From Chloroflexota bacterium (GTDB lineage Bacteria; Chloroflexota; Limnocylindria; P2-11E; CF-107): a stretch of DNA of 64,000 bases. The first letter of the stretch is position 1. Each line of letters begins with the position of its first letter. Below are positions 57,572 to 64,000 of the stretch, piece by piece. The position numbers were made by a program, and so were the translations under genes. The notes under the pieces are model-generated. The model was given only the letters and a program-made list of their open reading frames with translations. It was not told the DNA's origin and made no database searches. The DNA lies in the NCBI GenBank assembly GCA_005881435.1, contig VBHP01000027.1, positions 18,408 to 82,407 on the forward strand. Reading direction: 5' to 3'.

Positions 57572-58087
57572 GTGCACCGATTCGCGATCGTTTTCGTCTT
57601 CGTCGCGGCCTCGTGCGGCGCCGACTCTGCCGCACCGCTCCCGATCGCGAGCATTACTCCGGTCACTTCCGCCGGCGCCGAGACACCCAAGACGGACCCC
57701 GCGGCGAAACCGTCTCTCTCGTCGGCGTCCCAGGAGCCAGCGATGACGCGCGCCTCATGGTCGGCCGATCGCGTTGGGCCCGCATACAAGGTCGCCTTCT
57801 ACGCCGTCGGCGGCCACCCCCTGAGTCTCATCCTGTTTGATGCCGTCGATCGAGAGCTCGGTCGGATTCCGATCGCCGGTTCCGGCATGTGGGGTATGGA
57901 CAGCTGCGTGGCGCAGCTGGGCGAGAACCTGATCGGCGAGGTAACGATGTCGCCGGCGCAATTCGCGGATTTCAGCGCACACTGGTCCAGCTACGTCGTG
58001 CGCGTCTGGGGCTCGCCGGCTGGAGACGCGCAGCCAGGAACGATGATCCCGCTCGTCGACACCGGCTGCCGCGCGACCCGGCAGTAG
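57572..58087 (+). CDS. Putative lipoprotein, unknown
   Basis: 171 residues. The N-terminus 'RFAIVFVFVAASCGAD' has a lipobox-like VAASC, so the Cys could be lipidated. A Ser/Thr/Pro/Ala region follows to about residue 55. Then a small globular part contains 'SADRVGPAYKVAFYAVGGHP' and 'GMWGMDSCVAQLGENLIGEV', with two further Cys. The start is GTG at 57572. It follows the EF-G gene by 112 bp that show no promoter or gene, and converges with the TPR gene after 12 bp. No known family is recognised. Confidence 0.68.
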   Translation: MHRFAIVFVFVAASCGADSAAPLPIASITPVTSAGAETPKTDPAAKPSLSSASQEPAMTRASWSADRVGPAYKVAFYAVGGHPLSLILFDAVDRELGRIPIAGSGMWGMDSCVAQLGENLIGEVTMSPAQFADFSAHWSSYVVRVWGSPAGDAQPGTMIPLVDTGCRATRQ

Positions 58088-58099
58088 CCCGGCCAAACC

Positions 58100-59968
58100 T
58101 CAATCGCCGTCGCCATGTCGATGCCCAGCCGCTTCGTGCTCACGTTTCTCCAGCTCTTCGAGGTATTGCTTGGTGATCTCGTCGTCAGCGTCGAGCTCTC
58201 GCGCGTGCTCCAGACGATTGCGGGCGCTGTGCAGGTTGCCGGCGACCATGTACGCGAAGCCGGCGTCGGCGACGTAGCCGGGATCGTCGGGCCGATGATG
58301 TGCCGCCTCTTCCAGCGCGATGACCGCCTCGTCGATCTTCCCTTGCATCAGAAGCGCAACGCCGAGCTCGTGCTCCGCGTCCGGTTGCTCCGGCAAGAGC
58401 TGTAGCGCTCGGCGAAACGCCTCCTCCGCTCCCGGCGCATCCCCTTGACGCCGCGCCACGAGGCCCAGGCCGAAGTGCGCTTCCCACAGGTCGGACGCGG
58501 CGCTGGCGATCTCGCTCAACGTCGCCCGAGCGGCGTCGAGGTCGCCCTCTCGCGCGCCGACCGCGATCTGGCCGGCCTCCTCCAGGCGATGCTCGTCGCC
58601 GGGCCGCGCCAGGCCGAAACGGAGCCGTCGCGCTTGCGCCGCGGTCTCGGCGTCGGGCGAAAGCGACAGCAGCGCGTCGAGCTGCTCCGCCCCGGCGTCG
58701 CGCTGCTCCGTGACGATGAGCGCGCGAGCGAGATTGAGCCGAGCCGAGGGCGGTGCCCCACGGTCGACCGCGGTGCGGTACAGCTCGATGGCACGGCCGA
58801 GCTCGCCGCCGCCGTGCAGGTGCGCGGCGTACGTCGCGGGCACGACCCAGGAACCGTCGTCATGCGACAGCGATTCCTCGAAGGTCTCGCGCGCGCCGCG
58901 ATCGTCGCCCGCCGCCGCGCGAGCCTGCGCCAGTCGGGTCAGCGTCGTCGCGCCGTCCGCGCCACTCGCGCGCGCCCGTTCGAGCGCGGCGACGGCCCCG
59001 CCGGGATCGCCTTTGCGAAGCAGCACGCCGCCCAACTCCGCCTGTGCGTTTCCGTACTGCGACGAGGTCGGCTTCACGCGGCGCAGTCTCGCGGCGGCGG
59101 AATCGAACGCCTCGCTTTCGGCGTAAAGCTGCGCCAGCCGGATCTGGTCCGCGTCCGACAACGGGTGCAGCGAATCGGAGAGCTCGAACGCGACGACCGC
59201 CTGCGACGGCAGACCCGCCTCGCGGCGGAGGTCGCCGAGCATGTAGTGCGCCTTCCACGAACGCGGCTTCGTGCCGATGAGATCCTCGAGCACTTCGGTC
59301 GCGCGCTCCTGCTGGCCGCGTTCGATGTACTCGGCGGCGAGGTAGAGCAGACGTTCCTCGGCGGCGTCGAGTCCGGGATCGGCACGGAGTGCGGCGAGGA
59401 ATGCGCCGCCGGCTTCGCGCAGACGAGCTTCGGCCTGCTCGGGTTGATCGCGCCGCAACACCGTCGCCGTCATCTCCAGGTCCATGGCCACGAGGAACGA
59501 GCGGTACGCCTGCGGATCCGGCGTCAGCGGGATGCGCAGCCGGCCGATCGCCTCATCGTTCAGCGGCGCGCGCAACGCCCGCGCCGCGGCGAGCGCGATC
59601 TCGCCCTCGGCATACGGCAGTCGCGCGTCGCCGACGCTCGTCTCGCCTGTATCGACCACCGCCGCGTCGGATGCGCGGACCAGCTGCGTCCGCACGACCT
59701 CGCCCTCGAGCGATCCGAAAAGAGCATGCGTCGCGGAAACGCCGGTGGCGTACTCGGAGGCGAGCTTTGCCTCCGGAACCGACCCGAACACGACCGCGCC
59801 CGCGCCGCCTTGCTCGTCGACGGCCACGAGGTAAACCGGCTTCGCCTCCAGCACGCCGCTCCGTTCGAACCGGTCGACGACGCGTCGCGCGAGTTGCCGC
59901 GCCACGGCGGCAGAAACGGAGTCCGCGTTCCGCGCGCCGAAGGGAATGACCGCGAGGACCGGCCGCAC
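58100..59968 (-). CDS. TPR-repeat protein with TolB-like N-terminal segment
   Basis: 622 residues. The N-terminus 'LAVIPFGARNADSVSAAVAR' resembles TolB/CsgG-type domains of signalling proteins. From about 170 to the end there are about 10 TPRs (for example 'WKAHYMLGDLRREAGLPSQA', 'AHFGLGLVARRQGDAPGAEE' and 'EHELGVALLMQGKIDEAVIA'). No TM is seen, so it is cytosolic. The last residues are rich in His/Glu. The start is GTG at 59966-59968, 5 bp after tyrS. It probably serves as a scaffold; the partner is unknown. Confidence 0.78.
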   Translation of the reverse strand: MRPVLAVIPFGARNADSVSAAVARQLARRVVDRFERSGVLEAKPVYLVAVDEQGGAGAVVFGSVPEAKLASEYATGVSATHALFGSLEGEVVRTQLVRASDAAVVDTGETSVGDARLPYAEGEIALAAARALRAPLNDEAIGRLRIPLTPDPQAYRSFLVAMDLEMTATVLRRDQPEQAEARLREAGGAFLAALRADPGLDAAEERLLYLAAEYIERGQQERATEVLEDLIGTKPRSWKAHYMLGDLRREAGLPSQAVVAFELSDSLHPLSDADQIRLAQLYAESEAFDSAAARLRRVKPTSSQYGNAQAELGGVLLRKGDPGGAVAALERARASGADGATTLTRLAQARAAAGDDRGARETFEESLSHDDGSWVVPATYAAHLHGGGELGRAIELYRTAVDRGAPPSARLNLARALIVTEQRDAGAEQLDALLSLSPDAETAAQARRLRFGLARPGDEHRLEEAGQIAVGAREGDLDAARATLSEIASAASDLWEAHFGLGLVARRQGDAPGAEEAFRRALQLLPEQPDAEHELGVALLMQGKIDEAVIALEEAAHHRPDDPGYVADAGFAYMVAGNLHSARNRLEHARELDADDEITKQYLEELEKREHEAAGHRHGDGD

Positions 59969-59973
59969 GCTGC

Positions 59974-61161
59974 TCAGGCGGTGATCTCCACGCGCGCGTA
60001 CTTGCGGGTGCCGACCTGGATCGTATAGGTGCCATCGGGCTTGAATTCGAAGGACGGATCCCTGACGACCTCGCCATTCACCTTGACCCCGCCCTGCTCG
60101 AGCAGGCGTCGGACCATCGAATTGCTCTCGGCGAGCTTCGCGCGAACGACGACCTCGAGGATCCTCCCCGCCTGGAGCCGCTGCAGCGGCACCTCGGGCA
60201 GCTGACCTTCCTTGTGCAGACGATCGAACGCCCGCTCAGCCTCGGCGCCGGCACCCGTGCCCCACAGATCGCCGACGATCGTCCGCGCCAGCAGCCGCTT
60301 CGCGTCTCGCGCCTTGAGCGAGCCGGTCTGCAGCGCGGCGACGGTCTTCTTCGCATCCTCCCATGGCATCTCAGTCGCCCACTCGAAGTACATCGGCATG
60401 AGGTCGTCGTGCAGTGACATGACTTTTCCATAGATCTCGTTGGGCGGATCCGTGAGCCAGATACCCGTCGCTCGTTTCGTCTTCGACATCTTCTCGCCGT
60501 CGGTACCCGGCAGGAGGTTCCACAGAAAGACCTGCTGCGGCGGCTGGCCGATCTGTGCCTGGAGCTCGCGCCCGAGTAGGTTGTTGAACTTCTGATCGGT
60601 CCCGCCGAACTCGATGTCCGACTTGATGGCGACAGAGTCGTAGGCCTGCATCAAGGGGTACAGCAGGTCCTTGATCGGGATGGGCCGGCCCTCGGTCTGG
60701 CGTTTGCGGAACTCCTCGCGCGCGAGCATTTGCTGGACGGTGAAGCGCGAGGTGAGCTCGATCGTCTCCTTCAGGGTGAACGATCCATACCACTCGCTCT
60801 GCATCGCGATCCGGACGTTCTCTTTGGGCACGATCCGGTAAAACTGTTCCAGATAGGTCTCAGCGTTCCGGAGCGCTTCCTCATGCGAAAGGACCGGCCG
60901 GGTCTCGTCCTTGTCCGTGGGATCGCCGATCTGCGCGGTGTAGTCCCCGACGATGAGGATGACCTCGTGCCCCCAGCGGGCCCCCTGGCGCAGTTTGCGT
61001 AGTCCCGCGGCGTGTCCGAGGTGCAGATCCGGCCGCGTTGGGTCCAAACCCAGCTTCCACCGGAGCCGGCGCCCAGACTCGAGCAAGCGCTCGAACGCGG
61101 CCCGTTCGATGACCTCGGCCACGGCGCGTTCGAAGAACTCCGTGCGGTCCTCACTCGTCAT
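59974..61161 (-). CDS. tyrS: Tyrosyl-tRNA synthetase
   Basis: 395 residues. Class I synthetase motifs: 'DLHLGHAAGLRKL' (HIGH), 'EFGGTDQKFN', and 'KMSKTK' (KMSKS). The C-terminal S4 RNA-binding domain ('LLEQGGVKVNGEVVRDPSF') is complete. The form resembles the TyrZ-like class with GG-type active site loops. The -10 TACTTT ends 7 bp before the ATG and there is no RBS, so the transcript is probably leaderless. The TPR gene follows by 5 bp. Confidence 0.95.
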   Translation of the reverse strand: MTSEDRTEFFERAVAEVIERAAFERLLESGRRLRWKLGLDPTRPDLHLGHAAGLRKLRQGARWGHEVILIVGDYTAQIGDPTDKDETRPVLSHEEALRNAETYLEQFYRIVPKENVRIAMQSEWYGSFTLKETIELTSRFTVQQMLAREEFRKRQTEGRPIPIKDLLYPLMQAYDSVAIKSDIEFGGTDQKFNNLLGRELQAQIGQPPQQVFLWNLLPGTDGEKMSKTKRATGIWLTDPPNEIYGKVMSLHDDLMPMYFEWATEMPWEDAKKTVAALQTGSLKARDAKRLLARTIVGDLWGTGAGAEAERAFDRLHKEGQLPEVPLQRLQAGRILEVVVRAKLAESNSMVRRLLEQGGVKVNGEVVRDPSFEFKPDGTYTIQVGTRKYARVEITA

Positions 61162-61168
61162 GCGTTGG

Positions 61169-61174
61169 AAAGTA
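61169..61174 (-). promoter_or_regulatory. -10 box of tyrS, likely leaderless
   Basis: TACTTT on the minus strand, 7 bp before the tyrS ATG. Initiation is predicted at or next to the start codon. Confidence 0.45.
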
Positions 61175-61202
61175 TGGCGGGTCCGTTGTGAACGCCTGTT
61201 CG

Positions 61203-61208
61203 TACAAT
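61203..61208 (+). promoter_or_regulatory. -10 box of the penicillin-binding protein gene
   Basis: TACAAT, 9 bp before the AGGAGG ribosome-binding site at 61217-61222. No convincing -35 at the usual spacing. It lies in the 100-bp divergent gap with tyrS. Confidence 0.4.
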
Positions 61209-61261
61209 GACCAAGCAGGAGGTCACTCTAGATAAAGAATCGCCGCGCTCGTGACCGCGCC

Positions 61262-63655
61262 TTGCGGCGTGGGATCCACCGGGCACGCGAGACCGGAGTC
61301 AGCCAGAGCCTCGTCGCGCTGGTCCCGGCGCCGTTCTTCGTGCTGGCGCTGATCCTCGGCTTCGGCTTCATCGGCGCGGGCACGGCGTACGCGTACTTCT
61401 CGCAAGACCTGCCGGCGGCGTCGGACTTCGCCAAGGATCCGCTGCCGCTGTCGACGAAGGTGTACGCCCGCGACGGCACGACGCTGCTGTACGAGTTCGC
61501 CGAGGAGCGCCGCGAGCCGGTCCATTACGACGAGCTGCCGAAGACGCTCATCGATGCGACGGTCTCCGCAGAGGACAAGACGTTCTGGACCAATCCCGGC
61601 GTCGACATCAGCGGCATCGCGCGTGCGGTGTTCTACGACGTCTTCCGTCGCGGCGACACACGCCCGCAGGGCGCCTCGACGCTGACCCAGCAATTGGTGA
61701 AGCTGCGGCTCGTCGGGGACGAGGTTTCGCTCGATCGCAAGATCAAGGAGGCGCTCCTCGCCATCGAGGTCACGCGGACGTACTCGAAGAAGGAGATCCT
61801 CGAGCTCTACTTCAACCAGATCTACTACGGGAGCCAAGCCTATGGTGTGAAGGCCGCGGCGCTCGCCTACTTCGGTGGCAGCGACCTCTCGAAGCTCACG
61901 CTGGCCCAGCAGGCTCTGCTCGCCGCGCTGCCGCAGGCCCCGTCCGAGCTGGACCCGACCAAGGATGAAAACCTTGTGCGCGCCCTGGACCGCCGGGCGT
62001 ATGTCTTGGACCAGATGGTCGACAACGGATACATCGACCAGGCGCAGGCGGACGCGGCCAAGACCGAGCAGATCAAGATCACGGGCCGGCCGCTCATCGA
62101 CATCAACGCGCCGCACTTCGTGTTCCGCGTCAAGGATCAGCTGGTGCAGATCCTGGGGAGCGAGTCCGCGATCTCTCGCGGCGGCTACACGGTGGTCACA
62201 TCGCTCGACTGGGCGAAGCAGCAGGAGGCGGAGAAGCAGGTCAAGGCTTGGGTCGAGCAGCTCCACGAGCACAACGTCTGGAACGCGGCGATGGTGACCA
62301 TCGATCCCAAGACCGGCGAGGTGCTCGCGTACATCGGCAGCGTCGACTACTACAACACCGATGACCCGCGCGTGCGTGGACAGTTCGACGCGGCAGGTCT
62401 CGGCGAGCGCCAGCCGGGATCGTCGTTCAAGGTCTTCAACTACCTGACCGCATTGAAGAACGGCGCCACGCCCGCGACGGTCGTGGTCGACGCTCGCACC
62501 GACTTCGGCGGCCGCGACAGCGGTTCGTTCCGCAACTGTGCGTACTGTCCCGAGAACGCCGACCTGCAGTACCACGGTCCGGTGACGATGCGCCAAGCGA
62601 TCCGCGAGTCGCGCAACGTGCCGGCGGTGAAGTTCCTGCAGGAGTACAGCGGCATCGAGGCGACGGAGCAGACGGCGAAGGACCTCGGCATCACCGCGGA
62701 CTTCGTCAAGGCCAATCCCGGACTGTCGCTGACCCTCGGCTCGGTGCCGGTGAAGCTCACCGATATGACCAGCGCGTACGGCGTGATCGACAACCTGGGC
62801 GTGCGTGTCGATCCAACGTATGTGCTGAAGGTCCTCGACAAGGACGGGCGCACGGTCTGGGAGCACAAGGACTTCGAGACGCGGCGCGTGCTGACGCCCG
62901 AGGTCTCCTGGCTGATGACCGACATCTTGAAGGACACCACCAGCGTCTCGCCTGTCTTCGCCTCGTGGACCAACATCGGCCGGCCCGCGGCGCTCAAGAC
63001 CGGCACGACCGACAACCTGAAGGACGTCTACTCCGTCGGCTACACGCCGCAGTTCGTGACCGGGGTCTGGATGGGCAACAACGACGGCACGCTGATGGAC
63101 CAATCCGGCTTCTTCAGCGCCATGGGTCCGGCGCAGCTGTGGCGCGAATACATGAAGGCGATCCTCAAGAACGTTCCGGTCCAGGAGTGGCCGCGGCCGA
63201 GCGGCATCGTCCAGGCGCAGGTCGTGGTTGCGCCCGGCGCCTTCGGTGGCTATGGCTCCGGCTTGCTGCCGTCGGGCCTGTCGCCCTGGGCCATGAACGA
63301 GTACTTCGTTCGCGGCACGCAGCCGACGCGACTGGACGACTGGTTCCAGCTCTCCTGCCCCGACGCGACCGGTCAGCGCAAGACGGTCATGGTGATCAAC
63401 GAGCCGGGGCCGGACTCGTGGAAGAAGTTCCGTGATCTCTGGATCGACTCCGCCATCGCCGGCGGCAGAGGCTACAACCGCTACCCCTGGTCGACGGTGC
63501 TTTCGAAGGGCGATCCGTGCCCGACGCCGTCGCCGAGCCCGAGCCCGACATTCACCTGGCCGCCCGGGCTCACGCCGACGCCGACATTCACGCTGCCCTT
63601 GCCGACGTTGCCGCCGGGTCAAAGCAAGAAGCCGAGCCCGACACCGACGCCGTAG
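61262..63655 (+). CDS. Class A penicillin-binding protein (transglycosylase/transpeptidase)
   Basis: 797 residues. A single N-terminal TM (about 22-45) is followed by a GT51 transglycosylase domain (catalytic Glu104 in 'SAEDKTFW', 'QGASTLTQQLVK' from 136). The transpeptidase has SxxK at 387-390, SRN at 450-452 and KTGT at 579-582. A Pro/Ser/Thr-rich C-terminal tail follows. It builds and cross-links peptidoglycan. The start is uncertain: TTG 61262 is the first canonical in-frame start, but the strong AGGAGG at 61217-61222 is 9 bp before an in-frame ATA at 61232, which would add 10 basic residues. Confidence 0.93.
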   Translation: MRRGIHRARETGVSQSLVALVPAPFFVLALILGFGFIGAGTAYAYFSQDLPAASDFAKDPLPLSTKVYARDGTTLLYEFAEERREPVHYDELPKTLIDATVSAEDKTFWTNPGVDISGIARAVFYDVFRRGDTRPQGASTLTQQLVKLRLVGDEVSLDRKIKEALLAIEVTRTYSKKEILELYFNQIYYGSQAYGVKAAALAYFGGSDLSKLTLAQQALLAALPQAPSELDPTKDENLVRALDRRAYVLDQMVDNGYIDQAQADAAKTEQIKITGRPLIDINAPHFVFRVKDQLVQILGSESAISRGGYTVVTSLDWAKQQEAEKQVKAWVEQLHEHNVWNAAMVTIDPKTGEVLAYIGSVDYYNTDDPRVRGQFDAAGLGERQPGSSFKVFNYLTALKNGATPATVVVDARTDFGGRDSGSFRNCAYCPENADLQYHGPVTMRQAIRESRNVPAVKFLQEYSGIEATEQTAKDLGITADFVKANPGLSLTLGSVPVKLTDMTSAYGVIDNLGVRVDPTYVLKVLDKDGRTVWEHKDFETRRVLTPEVSWLMTDILKDTTSVSPVFASWTNIGRPAALKTGTTDNLKDVYSVGYTPQFVTGVWMGNNDGTLMDQSGFFSAMGPAQLWREYMKAILKNVPVQEWPRPSGIVQAQVVVAPGAFGGYGSGLLPSGLSPWAMNEYFVRGTQPTRLDDWFQLSCPDATGQRKTVMVINEPGPDSWKKFRDLWIDSAIAGGRGYNRYPWSTVLSKGDPCPTPSPSPSPTFTWPPGLTPTPTFTLPLPTLPPGQSKKPSPTPTP

Positions 63656-63864
63656 CGGCTCGCTAAGGAGCTGTCGACTGTCGCGAAACACCCCGACGGG
63701 CCGCGACGACCACCGTGAGGCCCGCCGATCCAAGCCGGCGTCGCCCAGCAGCATGGATCAATGCGAAGTGGCACGCTCGCGGCCTCGACGCCGCCTTGAC
63801 CTGTACCTTCCCTCGGAGGTGCGTCACGCCATCCGCATCGACGCTGCCCCAGATGGAGTGAACT

Positions 63865-64000
63865 GTGATCCTTCCCAAGGAGCGCGATCCGAGATTCATC
63901 ACCATCCGTCGCGGAGGCACGCTGGAAGACTCGCATCATCGGCTTCTCGCGGAATGGGCGGCCGAATGCGCTGAGCACGTATTGCCTCTCTTCGAGGCGG
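63865..64000 (+). CDS. N-terminal fragment of a putative Imm5-like immunity protein (3' truncated)
   Basis: GTG at 63865 with GGAG 7 bp upstream opens a frame to the window end (45 codons). 'ILPKERDPRFITIRRGGTL' and 'LLAEWAAECAEHVLPLFE' resemble the first ~45 residues of Imm5-type putative immunity proteins. Many such genes lie away from a toxin and have no proven role. The 209 bp between the PBP stop and this start hold no other gene I can support. Confidence 0.6.
   Translation, partial: MILPKERDPRFITIRRGGTLEDSHHRLLAEWAAECAEHVLPLFEA

Noticed and set aside
58445..60028. 527-codon plus-strand frame over the TPR gene
   Set aside because: Antisense to clear TPR repeats; no protein signature.
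61223..63754. 843-codon minus-strand reading frame across the penicillin-binding protein gene
   Set aside because: It is antisense to a PBP with all catalytic motifs, is dominated by Arg, Val, Leu and Asp, and shows no domain motif; it results from GC-biased codon use.
1..64000. CRISPR arrays, tRNA/rRNA genes, insertion sequences or prophage
   Set aside because: No regularly spaced repeats, no T-loop/anticodon structure, no transposase or phage motifs were seen; a tRNAscan or CRISPR search would settle it.

Overview
GC-rich, densely packed bacterial chromosome segment. Almost every gap is under 150 bp, GTG and TTG starts are common, and many genes overlap by 1-8 bp. I see no tRNA, rRNA, CRISPR array, transposase or phage gene. 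The evidence favours a Chloroflexota-like (for example Limnocylindria-type) or actinobacterial-type lineage: the archaeal/fungal-type aspartate-semialdehyde dehydrogenase, F420-type oxidoreductases (LLM and PPOX families), RNase J, type IVb Flp pilin, an EF-G paralogue, and several promoters whose -10 box sits against the start codon (leaderless transcripts). This placement is an inference; no 16S or marker phylogeny was possible.

Region by region. 1-6.4 kb: a minus-strand operon rimO-pgsA-cinA(pncC)-hom-lysC-asd plus a small PPOX enzyme. 6.4-8 kb: secreted metallophosphatase and a LuxR-type regulator. 8.2-26.5 kb: a surface-polysaccharide locus. It holds a Wzz/BY-kinase/propeller fusion, two O-antigen ligase/polymerase-like proteins, a beta-helix protein, a second metallophosphatase, a WecG-type glycosyltransferase, an APH-like protein, a flippase, a GT4 glycosyltransferase, an initiating sugar transferase, a UDP-sugar dehydrogenase, an epimerase and a Tat-type lipoprotein of the dimethylformamidase-beta-like family. 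26.5-29.3 kb: a 914-aa phosphoribosyltransferase/kinase-like/HAD fusion. 29.3-36.5 kb: a sorting-signal-like small protein, rodZ-like, ftsK, two small paralogous membrane proteins, rnj and udg. 36.5-41.3 kb: an LLM oxidoreductase and a second glycan module (GT39-like membrane enzyme, methyltransferase, YdjC deacetylase, GT2). 41.5-52.5 kb: the translation/RNA block nusA-rnpM-infB-rbfA-nrnA-truB-(GT87-like)-ribF-(HAD pseudogene)-rpsO-pnp. 52.6-61.2 kb: flp, a membrane protein, ruvA, ruvC, yebC, an EF-G-like gene, a lipoprotein, a TPR protein and tyrS. 61.2-64 kb: a class A penicillin-binding protein and the start of an Imm5-like gene.

How the genes work together. The polysaccharide locus contains initiation (sugar transferase), precursor synthesis (dehydrogenase, epimerase), chain building (GT4, WecG), export (flippase), polymerisation/ligation (two ligase-like proteins) and chain-length control (Wzz-kinase), so it probably makes one surface glycan. 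The pseudo-receiver LuxR protein is divergent from the chain-length gene and may regulate it. The nusA-to-pnp block shows leader hairpins at nusA and pnp that could be autoregulatory.

The most unusual objects are the Wzz-kinase-propeller fusion (8197-10950) and the PRTase/kinase-like/HAD fusion (26518-29262).
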